Source of the DNA: Tritonibacter aquimaris
GTDB taxonomy: Bacteria; Pseudomonadota; Alphaproteobacteria; Rhodobacterales; Rhodobacteraceae
NCBI RefSeq assembly: GCF_009617595.1
Contig: NZ_WIXK01000015.1
Span: 1-46,078 of the forward strand
Reading direction: 5' to 3'
DNA: 46,078 bases
Shown: in pieces, positions 33,067 to 42,149 of the stretch
Layout of the letters: every line of letters begins with the position of its first letter
How positions within the stretch are numbered: position 1 is the stretch's first letter
Made by a program: the position numbers and the translations under genes
The notes under the pieces: model-generated
Told to the model about the DNA's origin: nothing
Database searches by the model: none
The model's input: the letters and a program-made list of their open reading frames with translations, nothing else

Positions 33067-34034
33067 TATTTACTCACCCGCATACGAGGATCAATCAGGG
33101 CATAGGTGATATCAACGATCAGGTTGATCACGACAAACATCACCGAAATTAGCATGAGATAGGCGGCCATTACCGGAATATCGACAAATTGCACCGCGTT
33201 GATGAACAACAGCCCCATACCCGGCCACTGGAATACGGTCTCGGTGATGATGGCAAAGGCGATGATTGCGCCAAGCTGCAGACCGATGATGGTCACAACC
33301 GGGATCATGGTGTTCTTTAGCGCGTGGCGATAATTGATGGTCCGGCTCCCAAGGCCGCGAGCGCGGGCAAAGCGGATATAGTCCTGGCGTAAAACTTCCA
33401 GCATCTCGGAACGCACCAGACGCATAATCAGCGTCATTTGATACAGACCCAGCGTGATCGCCGGAAGGATCAGCGATTTCAACCCGGTTTCTGTCAGAAA
33501 TCCGGTGCTCCACCATCCCAATTGGGCGACCTCCCCGCGCCCAAAGCTCGGGAGCCAATTCAGCTCAACCGAAAAGACATAGATCAGCAAGATACCAATC
33601 AAAAAGGTCGGAAGCGAAACACCGATCAGCGAGGCCGACATAATGAAATTGGCAACAAACCCATCGCGGCGGATTGCGGTGTAAACCCCAAAGGCAATAC
33701 CCAGAAGGATCGCAACCACGGCGGATACGGCCGCAAGTTCCAGCGTTGCTGGCGCGCGTTCCATAATGATTTCAGAGACTTCACGCCCCTGGCGGTAGCT
33801 GACACCAAAATTTCCCTGCACCGCTTCTTGCAGGAATTTGAAGTATTGCACCGGGAAGGGTTGATCGAGGCCAAGCTGCGCGCGCAGACGGTCGATGTCT
33901 TCCTGCGTGCGTTCCTGCCCCAGCATGTTGTCGATGGGATCGCCAACAAAGTTGAACATTGAGAAGGCGACGAAACCAACAATCAAAAGCACAAGGGCTG
34001 ATTGCCCGACACGTCGGAGAAGGAAGGAAAGCAT
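33066..34034 (-). CDS. Peptide-type ABC transporter permease (DppB-like)
   Basis: 322-aa inner-membrane protein with about six spans. Typical DppB features: N-terminal LLRRVGQSALVLLIVGFVAFSMF span, LGLDQPFPVQYFKFL near residue 55, and the coupling loop DYIRFARARGLGSRTINYRHALKN (about 210-235). It is separated from the binding-protein gene by about 100 bp holding a hairpin, and joined by one base to the second permease. Confidence 0.93.
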   Translation of the reverse strand: MLSFLLRRVGQSALVLLIVGFVAFSMFNFVGDPIDNMLGQERTQEDIDRLRAQLGLDQPFPVQYFKFLQEAVQGNFGVSYRQGREVSEIIMERAPATLELAAVSAVVAILLGIAFGVYTAIRRDGFVANFIMSASLIGVSLPTFLIGILLIYVFSVELNWLPSFGRGEVAQLGWWSTGFLTETGLKSLILPAITLGLYQMTLIMRLVRSEMLEVLRQDYIRFARARGLGSRTINYRHALKNTMIPVVTIIGLQLGAIIAFAIITETVFQWPGMGLLFINAVQFVDIPVMAAYLMLISVMFVVINLIVDITYALIDPRMRVSK

Positions 34035-34102
34035 TGCTAAAGAGCCTTTGCCAAAGGGGGCCGCAACCGTGTTGAACCCCGATATCCGTGGATAAAGAGA
34101 CA

Positions 34103-34128
34103 GCGGCTAGAGGATTTCCCCTAGCCGC
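34103..34128 (-). promoter_or_regulatory. Intercistronic hairpin after the peptide-binding protein gene
   Basis: GCGGCTAG (34103-34110) and CTAGCCGC (34121-34128) pair as a perfect 8-bp stem. It directly follows the binding-protein stop and precedes the permease genes, with no T tract on the minus strand. Such stems usually stabilise the upstream message or partly attenuate, giving excess binding protein. Confidence 0.6.
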
Positions 34129-34136
34129 CACTCAGC

Positions 34137-35717
34137 TTAGTTCATGGTGAAGTATTTGACCTTGGGCTGGTCTTCGGCATCAACTGCGATGCCAACGCCG
34201 TCACCCATAGCCCAGTTCAGCACCTGGTGGTGGATCGGGATGTAGAGCTGCTCATCCTGAACTACACGCCAGATGGAGGCGATGTCAGCGTTGCGCGCAG
34301 CCAGATCGGTATTGGACGCGAGCGATTTGATTTTGGCATCAACTTCATCATTGTCGAAACCGGTACCGTTCCAGGTGCCGATATCGCTTTCACGACCGTG
34401 CACGAGGAAGTTGAAGATGTACTCGGAGTCATAGGTCGGAACACCCCAACCCAGCATGTAAAAGTCGGTTTTGCCGTCGGTAATCAACGGGAAATGCTGT
34501 GCTTTAGGCTGCGCGTTCAGGTTCACCTTCACACCAATCTGACCCAGCATGCCAACTGCGGCCTGACAGATTGCTTCATCATTGATGTAGCGATCATTCG
34601 GGCAATCCAGACGCAGCGAGAAACCGTCACCATAACCAGCCTCGGCCATCAGTGCTTTGGCGGTGTTCAGATCGGTTGAGCTTTCGGCGTCCATTTCCGC
34701 GGTCCAGCCATTTACAAACGGAGGTGCGATCATACCGGCAGGCTTGGACTGGCCACGCATTACAACCTGTTTGATCGCATCACGGTTGATCGCCATGGCC
34801 ATCGCCTTACGCACGCGCACATCAGACAGCGGGTTTGCGCCTTCAATGTTGTCGGCTTCAATATCCGCCGCGCCATTGTTCATGCCAAAGAAGATCACAC
34901 GGTTCTGCGGTGCCTGTTTCACAACCAGACCCGGTGCCGCATCAATCCGGCCAAGGTCCTGAACGGTTGGATCCTGCAGGAAGTTCACCTCACCCGACAG
35001 CAGCGCCGCAACGCGGGTCGCTGGGTTTTGGATCGGGGTGTAGATGATTTCAGAAACCTGCATCGGGAACTGATCACGGCCCCAATAGTTTTCATTGCGT
35101 GTCATGACAGTTTTCACGTCAGGCTCACGGCTTTGCAGGATGTAAGGACCGGTGCCATTTGCATGGGTGGTCGCATAGGTGATCTCACCACCCTCGAAGT
35201 CTTGCACATTGGTGGTGTTATTGGCCTCAGACCAGCCCTTATCCATCATGAACAGGTTGGTGAGGTTTGATGGCAGGATCGGGTTCGGGCCATCGGTGAC
35301 CAGTTCAACGGTGTAGTCATCGACTGCGCGGACTTCGACGATGGAGCCGATCAGCTCTTTCATGTCGGAGTTAGGCTGCTTTGCACGCTCAAAGCTGAAG
35401 ACAACATCTTCGGCGGTGAACTCTTCGCCACCGTGGAATTTCACACCTTCACGCAGCTTAAAGACCCAAACGTTCGGGTCGCTTTCAGATGGTGCCCATT
35501 CGGTTGCCAGTGCAGGCTCAAATGCGCCAGTGACATCACGCACCAAAAGCGGCTCATACATCTGGTGACGTACGGTGTGGGTTGGCCCTTCGTTCTGGGC
35601 ATGGGGGTCAAGCGTCAGCGCATCACCTGCGCGGGCCCAACGCAGGGTTTCTGCGTTCACAAGCGCGGTGGACGACATCAGCGCCACTGCAGCCAGAATT
35701 CCAGTAGTTTTATTCAC
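34137..35717 (-). CDS. Peptide-type ABC transporter substrate-binding protein (SBP family 5)
   Basis: 526-aa periplasmic protein with a signal peptide (ILAAVALMSSTALVNA, cleavage probably after NA). SBP family 5 blocks: ALTLDPHAQNEGPTHTVRHQMYEPL near the mature N-terminus, PNVWVFKLREGVKFHGGEEFTAEDVVFS (about 80-108), LSDVRVRKAMAMAINRD (about 305), and a late QDEQLYIPIHHQVLNW. The start is taken as GTG at 35715-35717 because GGAG lies 6 bases upstream; the longer ATG-initiated frame (35759) has no ribosome site. First gene of the peptide transporter operon. Confidence 0.93.
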   Translation of the reverse strand: MNKTTGILAAVALMSSTALVNAETLRWARAGDALTLDPHAQNEGPTHTVRHQMYEPLLVRDVTGAFEPALATEWAPSESDPNVWVFKLREGVKFHGGEEFTAEDVVFSFERAKQPNSDMKELIGSIVEVRAVDDYTVELVTDGPNPILPSNLTNLFMMDKGWSEANNTTNVQDFEGGEITYATTHANGTGPYILQSREPDVKTVMTRNENYWGRDQFPMQVSEIIYTPIQNPATRVAALLSGEVNFLQDPTVQDLGRIDAAPGLVVKQAPQNRVIFFGMNNGAADIEADNIEGANPLSDVRVRKAMAMAINRDAIKQVVMRGQSKPAGMIAPPFVNGWTAEMDAESSTDLNTAKALMAEAGYGDGFSLRLDCPNDRYINDEAICQAAVGMLGQIGVKVNLNAQPKAQHFPLITDGKTDFYMLGWGVPTYDSEYIFNFLVHGRESDIGTWNGTGFDNDEVDAKIKSLASNTDLAARNADIASIWRVVQDEQLYIPIHHQVLNWAMGDGVGIAVDAEDQPKVKYFTMN

Positions 35718-35796
35718 AATGATCTCCTTGTTTTGACCCTGCTCACCCCTGTTTCTCAAGATTTAGAACACGGCCGATTATCGTTGATAGAGGGTC

Positions 35797-36423
35797 TTAA
35801 TTGCCCCCTTTGGGTTCCTTATGAAGCGGATGAAACGCGGTTCCGCCTTCACCAAACACATCCATGGTCCCGCACCAGAGGAAGGAGGCAACTTCGCTGC
35901 CATGGTTCCAGGATGAATGGGTGCGGTAGCTGTCGAAGTGGATGGAATCTCCGGGGCCAAGCACTGAAACCTCACCATCGATCTCGATGGTGATCGTGCC
36001 AGACAACATGTAAAAGAGTTCCTCGCCAGGATGGCTGATGGGTTCGTAACGGTGCCCTGGGGGTTCATGCACGATCAGCGAGTGCAGCCGTGAATGGTTG
36101 AACGTGGTCGACAGGCGTTCATAGACCAGTTCGTTGTCTGCCACCGAAAACTTATCTCGCGCGCCTTGCGAGGTGCTGCTGGGTTTTTCAGACGGCTGAT
36201 CCAGCAGTGATCCCAGCGGCAATTCCAAGATCGCAGCAATTGAGCTGAGCGACACAAGAGAGGGCGCAGACTGGCCGCGCTCAACCTGGCTCACAAAGCC
36301 GACAGAAAGTCCCGCACGATCCGCAACCGTCTGCATGGAGAGTTTCAGCTCTTTGCGGCGGGCACGTAGTGCCTCTCCCAAAGGGGGTTTTGACGGTGTA
36401 TTTATGGTAGGTTTTTTAAGCAT
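35797..36423 (-). CDS. XRE-family regulator with C-terminal cupin domain
   Basis: 208 aa. A Cro/CI-type helix-turn-helix spans about residues 15-70 (LRARRKELKLSMQTVADRAGLSVGFVSQVERGQSAPSLVSL) and a cupin_2 effector domain about 115-185 (HPGEELFYMLSGTITIEIDG, then LGPGDSIHFDSYRTH). This layout is shared with PuuR-type and other metabolite-sensing repressors. AGGA lies 8 bases before the ATG. A 15-bp dyad (TTTAC-N5-CTAAA) lies 44 bp upstream, and two more copies precede the adjacent M24 peptidase gene, so it probably represses itself and the peptidase. The effector is unknown; peptide-derived compounds or polyamines both fit neighbours. Confidence 0.9.
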   Translation of the reverse strand: MLKKPTINTPSKPPLGEALRARRKELKLSMQTVADRAGLSVGFVSQVERGQSAPSLVSLSSIAAILELPLGSLLDQPSEKPSSTSQGARDKFSVADNELVYERLSTTFNHSRLHSLIVHEPPGHRYEPISHPGEELFYMLSGTITIEIDGEVSVLGPGDSIHFDSYRTHSSWNHGSEVASFLWCGTMDVFGEGGTAFHPLHKEPKGGN

Positions 36424-36466
36424 TGGTGAAATCCTATACTTCAGACTTCAAATCGGTCAACAAAAT

Positions 36467-36481
36467 TTTACCATTACTAAA
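36467..36481. promoter_or_regulatory. Candidate XRE-cupin operator, copy 1 (own promoter)
   Basis: TTTAC-CATTA-CTAAA, upstream of the regulator gene. It shares the TTTAG-N5-CTAAA dyad pattern and the central ATTA with the copies upstream of the peptidase gene. Low base matching by chance is unlikely given that all three occur only in these two promoter regions as far as I could see by eye. Confidence 0.55.
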
Positions 36482-36551
36482 AATACGACGCGACGGCACC
36501 AAATGCGAAAAATCCTGCCTATGTTTGAAAGGCTTGCGCGTAGAGTGGTTT

Positions 36552-37637
36552 CTAATTCTCAACGACGTGAATGTCGCGCGGCAGTTCCGACAGGATTTCC
36601 GGGCCATCCGCACGCAGAATCACAATCTCTTCAAGCCGCACACCAAATCGATCCGGCAGGTAAATTCCCGGCTCAATCGAGAACACCATACCCTCCTCTA
36701 GGACAGTATCTGCCGTGCCGGTCAAATAGGGGGCCTCGTGTACCTCTTGCCCCAGACCATGACCAATACGGTGGTTGAAATAGGCGCCATAGCCAGCACA
36801 CGCGATGACTTGCCGTGCAGCAGCATCGACATCGCGCGCCGCCACGCCTGGCCGAGCAGCTTTCATTGCGGCCTGCACCGCCTCTTCGACGATCCCGTGC
36901 ACTTCGACCAACTCGGGGCTGGGGGCCCCAATAGACGCCATACGGGTCATATCAGAGCAATAGCCGTGCATGCGCCCGCCAATGTCCATAACCACGGGAT
37001 CCCCGGTCCGAAGCACAGATTCACCCGCCATATAGTGTGGCATCGCACCATTGGCGCCAGAGGCCACAATCCGGAACAGCGACCTTGCGCCGGAATGGGC
37101 AAAACTGTCAGCGATGATCTGCGCCACATCGCTTTCGCCCATGCCAACATGCATCTGTGCCCAGGCCTTGCGCATGGCCGCATCGGCAACCAAGGCATTC
37201 TGTTTCAAAAGCTGGTATTCGCTCTCGCTTTTACGCATCCGCAGCGCACCCAGACTTTCCCACATGAAAAGCTGATTTGCGTTGGGGAGATGCTTTCGAA
37301 CCAACCCCGCATGATCCGCACGCATTGCTTCATCAAGGGCAAGCACCTTGGCATCGCTGCCGCCTAGGTCTTGCAAAAGCTGTACAAGCGCAGCATCCGG
37401 CCCGGTCGCATCATGCCATGCATACAGTGGGTAGCTTGTCTTTGCGGTGAGGCCCTGCGCCTCAAGCTGAGGCACCAACACGCCCACGTTGGTCTGAGAC
37501 ACGAACACCAAAAATGGCCGTTCATCCGAATGTGGCGACAAAGCTGCAAGCCAATTCAAATACCCACCTGGTGCAAGCACAACCAGATCGACAGAGTTAG
37601 ATTTCATCGCGTCTTGCAGGTAATTTAGTCGCTCCAC
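36552..37637 (-). CDS. M24-family Xaa-Pro peptidase-like protein
   Basis: About 361 aa, cytoplasmic. An N-terminal creatinase/prolidase domain (residues 1-130) is followed by the pita-bread M24 domain with all five metal ligands visible: VVMDIGG (Asp), CSDMTR (Asp), HRIGHGLG (His), SIEPGIY (Glu) and VRLEEIV (Glu). Proposed start is GTG at 37635-37637, since GGGAG lies 8 bases upstream; the frame extends to a TTG at 37652 without a ribosome site. Two copies of the XRE-cupin operator precede it. With the peptide ABC operon nearby it probably cleaves imported peptides containing proline; creatinase-like activity is an alternative. Confidence 0.9.
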   Translation of the reverse strand: MERLNYLQDAMKSNSVDLVVLAPGGYLNWLAALSPHSDERPFLVFVSQTNVGVLVPQLEAQGLTAKTSYPLYAWHDATGPDAALVQLLQDLGGSDAKVLALDEAMRADHAGLVRKHLPNANQLFMWESLGALRMRKSESEYQLLKQNALVADAAMRKAWAQMHVGMGESDVAQIIADSFAHSGARSLFRIVASGANGAMPHYMAGESVLRTGDPVVMDIGGRMHGYCSDMTRMASIGAPSPELVEVHGIVEEAVQAAMKAARPGVAARDVDAAARQVIACAGYGAYFNHRIGHGLGQEVHEAPYLTGTADTVLEEGMVFSIEPGIYLPDRFGVRLEEIVILRADGPEILSELPRDIHVVEN

Positions 37638-37684
37638 TGGCCACACTCCCAATTCAAAGCCGCGCCCAAAGCAGCGGTCGTAAT

Positions 37685-37699
37685 TTTAGTATTACTGCA
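37685..37699. promoter_or_regulatory. Candidate XRE-cupin operator, copy 2
   Basis: TTTAG-TATTA-CTGCA lies 48 bp upstream of the proposed peptidase start. The left half matches the dyad exactly; the right half is degenerate. The larger context TAATTTTAGTATT (37681-37693) recurs perfectly inverted at 37740-37752. Confidence 0.5.
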
Positions 37700-37733
37700 C
37701 ATATGACCACTTCCAGTGAAAAAACTCAAATTA

Positions 37734-37748
37734 TTTAGCAATACTAAA
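37734..37748. promoter_or_regulatory. Candidate XRE-cupin operator, copy 3
   Basis: TTTAG-CAATA-CTAAA is a perfect 5-bp dyad with a 5-base spacer, about 97 bp upstream of the proposed peptidase start. Together with copy 2 it forms a 13-bp perfect inverted repeat pair about 59 bp apart, a spacing that could allow DNA looping. Confidence 0.55.
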
Positions 37749-37814
37749 ATTATCTCCTTAAAAACCCTCCCAATCACACAAGCTTTCGCGCCTCCCTAAA
37801 CTCTGTCCCCACAA

Positions 37815-37849
37815 ACAAAAATGCCGGAGCGAATTGCTTCGCTCCGGCA
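37815..37849 (-). terminator. Rho-independent terminator after the aldehyde dehydrogenase gene
   Basis: A perfect 12-bp stem, TGCCGGAGCGAA (37822-37833) / TTCGCTCCGGCA (37838-37849), with a TTGC loop is followed on the minus strand by TTTTTGTTTG. It closes the long transporter/dehydrogenase operon. Confidence 0.92.
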
Positions 37850-37870
37850 CCCGGTACGACTGGGAGTTGA

Positions 37871-39358
37871 TTACCAGCCGCCCTCTGCGCGGCGGCTGTA
37901 AGACTCGCCGCCCAGATCAAATACCAACAGTTTCTTCTCGGTGAAGGTTTCCAGGAACCACTGGCTCAGCTCGCGGCCAACACCGGACTGACCGGTGCCA
38001 CCGAAGGGGGCAAGCTGATCCCAATAGTTCGAAGTTTCGTTGATGTTGACCGTACCATGAGGCAATGCCTCACCGATCTGCCAAGCGGTCGCCAGATCCT
38101 TGGTCCAAAGCGACGCAATCAAACCAAGGCCAGACTGATGGGCAATTTCGATTGCCTCTTCTGCATTCTTGAGCTTGTAGATCGGCGCAACAGGACCAAA
38201 GGTTTCCTCGCACATGATGTCCATATCCGTGGTCACATCCGTGAGGATGGTCGCCGGGTAATAGAGCCCTTCTTCTTTGCCGAACTGTTCGATCTTCGCG
38301 CCTTTGGCAACGGCGTTTTCGACATGGCCCTTCACACGGCGCAGCGTGTCGTGGTTGCACAATGGCCCCATTTCAGTGTCTTCTTTGGAAGGATCACCGA
38401 TCTTAAGCTCTGCTGCTTTGGCGCGGAACTTCGCGACAAATTCATCATAAACCGCTTCATGCACCAGAACACGCTCGGCAGATGTGCAGACCTGACCAGA
38501 GTAGTAGAAGCAACCGTTGATCGCCCCCTCCACTGCGGCATCGATGTCAGCGTCATCCATAATGATGAACGGGCCATCGCCGCCCAACTCCAACAGATGC
38601 GGCCGCAAGGCGCATTTTTCTGCGATTTTCTTGCCGGTCGCGGTAGAACCCGTAAAGAACACGCCGTCCACATCACTGCTGTCGACAAGCGCCGCCCCAA
38701 CATCGCCTTTGCCCTGAACCACATTGATCACACCATCCGGCAAGCCAGCATCCTTGAAGATGTCCGCAAGCATCGCACAGGACACGGCCGCATGTTCGGA
38801 TGGTTTCCAGATCACCGTATTGCCCGCCGCTGCAATATGCGCCAGCGCGATCGAGGAAATATCGGTTGGGAAGTTATAAGGCGTGACCACGGCCACAACA
38901 CCCAGCGGGCGATGGTTCATCACCAGACGCTTATTGCGAGTCCGCTCTTGGGTTGACGGAAAACTAAGCCCGCGATGACGCAGAATTTCTTCGGCAGATT
39001 TTGCCCAGGACGGTGCCGAGTATTCGAACACCTCTTCCCGCGCATCCGTGATGACCTTACCAATCTCAGCGGTGATCATCTGTGCAATTGGTTCAGCGCG
39101 CTCCAAAAACAACTGATGAATGCGGCGCATGATCTGGGCGCGCTCAATCGTGGACATCGCGGCCCAGGCCGGTTGCGCAGCTTTGGCATTGGCAATGGCA
39201 GCTTCGGCATCCGCAGGGGAACACACCCCAATGGTGTGAAGAACCGATCCATCATGAGGATTGTAAACGTCAAGTGTTCCGCCATTCCCATCGACCCACT
39301 CCCCGCCAATAAGCGCGGCTTTCAGGACGTTTGGATTCACGTCTGCTATCTTATTCAT
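37871..39358 (-). CDS. NAD(P)-dependent aldehyde dehydrogenase
   Basis: 495 aa, soluble. ALDH motifs: the catalytic Cys291 in GQVCTSAERV, the Glu-bearing LELGGDGPFI about 34 residues earlier, FFTGSTATGKKI for cofactor binding, and a late EETFGPVAPI. The start is ATG at 39358 with GGGAG 6 bases upstream; the frame open to 39430 overlaps the permease gene and is unlikely. It is the last gene of a polyamine-type transporter operon (22-bp gap after PotC-like), so an aminoaldehyde such as 4-aminobutyraldehyde is a plausible substrate, but residues do not settle it; lactaldehyde or glyceraldehyde-phosphate type activity is possible. Confidence 0.92.
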   Translation of the reverse strand: MNKIADVNPNVLKAALIGGEWVDGNGGTLDVYNPHDGSVLHTIGVCSPADAEAAIANAKAAQPAWAAMSTIERAQIMRRIHQLFLERAEPIAQMITAEIGKVITDAREEVFEYSAPSWAKSAEEILRHRGLSFPSTQERTRNKRLVMNHRPLGVVAVVTPYNFPTDISSIALAHIAAAGNTVIWKPSEHAAVSCAMLADIFKDAGLPDGVINVVQGKGDVGAALVDSSDVDGVFFTGSTATGKKIAEKCALRPHLLELGGDGPFIIMDDADIDAAVEGAINGCFYYSGQVCTSAERVLVHEAVYDEFVAKFRAKAAELKIGDPSKEDTEMGPLCNHDTLRRVKGHVENAVAKGAKIEQFGKEEGLYYPATILTDVTTDMDIMCEETFGPVAPIYKLKNAEEAIEIAHQSGLGLIASLWTKDLATAWQIGEALPHGTVNINETSNYWDQLAPFGGTGQSGVGRELSQWFLETFTEKKLLVFDLGGESYSRRAEGGW

Positions 39359-39380
39359 TTTATGCTCCCTAAAGATCCGC

Positions 39381-40196
39381 TTATCGAGCGGTTGATTTGT
39401 CTCGCAGCAGCGAGACCGATGTGATGACAAGGATTGCGGAGAACAGCACGATCAGCGCACCTACCGCATTGATTTCTGGAGTGATGCCCCGGCGCATGGT
39501 CGACCAGATGTACATGGGCAGCGTGTTGTCGCGCCCGGTCAGGAAGAAAGTGACGGGGATTTCATCAAAGCTGAGGGTAAAGCTCAGCAGCCCAGCGCCG
39601 ATCACCGCAGATTTGATGTTGGGCAAAGTCACCAGAAAAAAGGTCTGGAGGCCATTTGCACCAAGATCAGCCGAGGCTTCGCCATAGGTGTTGGGCAACC
39701 GTTGCAGCCGGGCATAGACCTGCGTCACAACAACCGCCAAGAGCGCTGTTGCATGGCCGATGATCACGGTTTCCAGGCTCAGATTGAACCCAACCAGCCT
39801 AAACAACGTCAGCATCGAAATACCCGTAATGATCCCGGGCAAGGCAATCGGCAGCAGGATGAGTTTGCGAAACACCGACTTACCGGGGAAATCCAACTGA
39901 TCCAGCACAATGGCTGCGGGAACCCCAATGATCAGGGTCAGCGCTGTGGCACTGGTGGCAACGTAAAACGAGTTGCCGATGGCCTCCAAAAGTTGCTCAT
40001 TCTGGGCAAGCTTCCGGTACCAATCCAGGGTCAACCCGGACATCGGCCAAGAGAGCGCTCTGGAAGCGTTGAAGCTGTACATCACCAGAATGGCGATCGG
40101 CACATAAAGAAAAGCCAGAACAGCGGCAACAAATCCAAGCCAAGCGCATTTATCCACCATTGCGGCGCGGCGCATTTGGGTCAAAGAGCGGCTCAT
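39381..40196 (-). CDS. Polyamine-type ABC transporter permease (PotC-like)
   Basis: 271-aa inner-membrane permease with about six spans. The first span is AWLGFVAAVLAFLYVPIAILVMYSF; the coupling loop reads YGEASADLGANGLQTFFLVTLPNI (about residues 173-196), typical of spermidine/putrescine-type PotC. It overlaps the PotB-like gene by four bases (ATGA). Confidence 0.92.
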   Translation of the reverse strand: MSRSLTQMRRAAMVDKCAWLGFVAAVLAFLYVPIAILVMYSFNASRALSWPMSGLTLDWYRKLAQNEQLLEAIGNSFYVATSATALTLIIGVPAAIVLDQLDFPGKSVFRKLILLPIALPGIITGISMLTLFRLVGFNLSLETVIIGHATALLAVVVTQVYARLQRLPNTYGEASADLGANGLQTFFLVTLPNIKSAVIGAGLLSFTLSFDEIPVTFFLTGRDNTLPMYIWSTMRRGITPEINAVGALIVLFSAILVITSVSLLRDKSTAR

Positions 40197-41047
40197 GACA
40201 ACCTCCCCTGCCCCAGACGCTCAAAGCGGTCAGATGCAGAAATAATGCCTAAAACGATCAGCAGCATCACCAGCGCGAGCGCGGACCCCAGCGGCCAATT
40301 GAGCGAGGCTCCAAACTGCGACGCAATCACGTTGGAGATCATCAGGCTGTTGGGCCCGCCCACCAAAACCGGGGCGATGAAATCGCCAAAGGACAGGCAG
40401 AAGGTCATGGTGAACCCAGCCACCACACCGGTCATGGACAGCGGCAGCGTCACCTTAAAGAAGGTCGTCAGCGCGTTTTCACCGAGGTCGGATGAGGCCT
40501 CCAACAGGGATGTCGGAATCTTTTCCAGCACCGCGTAGATCGGGATCACCATAAACGGAATGAACACATAGGTCAGCGTCACCACCATCGCGACCTGATT
40601 GTACAAGAACACGCTTGATGGTTCGGAAATCACTCCGGCAGACATCAGAAAGGAATTCAAAACACCATTGGTGCCCAGAATGGTCTTCCAAGTATAGGCC
40701 CGCAGCAGGTAGCTCACCCAGAGCGGTGCAACCACCGCCATATAAAGCGCAAGCCGCACCCCGGGTTTCTTGACCTTAAAGACAAGAAAGAACGTGTAGG
40801 GATAGGCCAGAAGCAGGGCAAAAATCGACACTAACACAGCGATTTTCAACGTGCGCAGCAACACATTGAGATACTGCGGATCCCGCACCAGCTCGAGGTA
40901 GTTGCCAAATTGAAAATCCGGCACAAAGGTTGGAAATTGCGCGGTCCAGAATGAGTAGACCAGCAAGATCGTGTAAGGCACGAACATAAAGACCACCGTC
41001 CACACCAAAGGTGGAGACAGCACCAAGTATTTGCGAAGGCTGCTCAT
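40193..41047 (-). CDS. Polyamine-type ABC transporter permease (PotB-like)
   Basis: 284-aa inner-membrane permease with an N-terminal span (LVLSPPLVWTVVFMFVPYTILLVYSFW) and a coupling loop LLEASSDLGENALTTFFKVTLPLS (about 185-208). It overlaps both neighbours by four bases. PotB and PotC would form the membrane channel energised by the PotA-like ATPase. Confidence 0.92.
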   Translation of the reverse strand: MSSLRKYLVLSPPLVWTVVFMFVPYTILLVYSFWTAQFPTFVPDFQFGNYLELVRDPQYLNVLLRTLKIAVLVSIFALLLAYPYTFFLVFKVKKPGVRLALYMAVVAPLWVSYLLRAYTWKTILGTNGVLNSFLMSAGVISEPSSVFLYNQVAMVVTLTYVFIPFMVIPIYAVLEKIPTSLLEASSDLGENALTTFFKVTLPLSMTGVVAGFTMTFCLSFGDFIAPVLVGGPNSLMISNVIASQFGASLNWPLGSALALVMLLIVLGIISASDRFERLGQGRLS

Positions 41048-42117
41048 TCGGCTGCCTCCTGCGCGAAATGCATCAACCGATCTGATGGCACTTCAAGGCG
41101 CACAGTGCTGCCCTCTGACGGCAGAAGTTTGCGGCCTGACAGGGTTTGGATGGGACAGGTTGCGGTGATTTCACCACCGCCCAAAACAACGACCATCCGG
41201 GCTGACGCCCCATGATACAGGACCTCGCGCACCGTGCCGGTCAGCACATTGGGCCCAGCGGGTTCATTGGCGGCAAGCAAGCGCACTTTTTCAGGCCTAA
41301 AGCCAAAAGTTCCACCGCTTTGCGTGGTCAGCGCGCTTGGCAACTCCAGCACTTGGCCAAAGCAATCAACGGTATTGCCGCTCACCTGTGAGGTAAACAG
41401 ATTGGAGGCACCGATAAAGCCCGCGACATAGGGCGAGTTTGGCTGATCATAAAGCTCATCTGGGGTGCCATCCTGAATGACAGACCCAGCCCGCATTACG
41501 ATTACCCGGTCCGCCATTGCCAGCGCTTCGTCCTGATCATGGGTCACCATGATAAAAGTCAGGCCAACCTTGGTGTGCAGGCGGCGCAGCTCAACCTGCA
41601 TTTCTTCGCGAAGGTTTGCGTCAAGCGCCGAAAGCGGCTCATCCAACAACAGCACCTTGGGCTTGCGCACAATCGCCCGCGCCAATGCAACACGCTGGCG
41701 CTGCCCGCCCGACAGCTCATGTGGCATGTTGTTGGCTTTGTCGGCGAGCCCAACCAGATCCAACGCTTCAATCGCGCGCGCCTCTCGGTCACTGGCGGAA
41801 ACACCTGCCACCCGCAGCCCATAGGCCACATTGCGGCCAACAGACATATGCGGAAACAGCGCATAATCCTGAAACACCATATTCACAGCGCGTTTGTTTG
41901 GCGGGTCAAAGCTGACGTCTTCGCCATCCAGCCAAATCCGCCCATCCGTAGGGGTTTCAAACCCCCCGATCATTCGCAGCAAGGTTGATTTGCCACATCC
42001 CGACGGGCCCAGAAGGGTGACGAACTCACCTTCTTTGACGGAAAAGCTAACGTCATCCACCCCAACCACAGAGCCCCAGCTTTTGGTCACTGCATCGATT
42101 TTAATTATTTCGTTCAT
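41044..42117 (-). CDS. Polyamine-type ABC transporter ATPase (PotA-like)
   Basis: 357 aa. ATPase domain: GPSGCGKST Walker A (near 42), MVFQDYALFPHMSV Q-loop, LSGGQRQRVALARAI signature, VLLLDEPLSALD Walker B. The C-terminal TOBE-like domain (about 270-350) includes FGFRPEKVRLL and HGASARMVV. Start chosen at the ATG at 42117; the 16 extra residues from 42165 do not look like family sequence and overlap the intercistronic hairpin. Confidence 0.93.
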   Translation of the reverse strand: MNEIIKIDAVTKSWGSVVGVDDVSFSVKEGEFVTLLGPSGCGKSTLLRMIGGFETPTDGRIWLDGEDVSFDPPNKRAVNMVFQDYALFPHMSVGRNVAYGLRVAGVSASDREARAIEALDLVGLADKANNMPHELSGGQRQRVALARAIVRKPKVLLLDEPLSALDANLREEMQVELRRLHTKVGLTFIMVTHDQDEALAMADRVIVMRAGSVIQDGTPDELYDQPNSPYVAGFIGASNLFTSQVSGNTVDCFGQVLELPSALTTQSGGTFGFRPEKVRLLAANEPAGPNVLTGTVREVLYHGASARMVVVLGGGEITATCPIQTLSGRKLLPSEGSTVRLEVPSDRLMHFAQEAAE

Positions 42118-42149
42118 CGTCCTACCCCAGCTTGAATAGAGGAAGAGCG

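Noticed and set aside
36552-37652. TTG at 37652 as the peptidase start
   Set aside because: No ribosome site precedes it, whereas GGGAG lies 8 bases before the GTG at 37635-37637.
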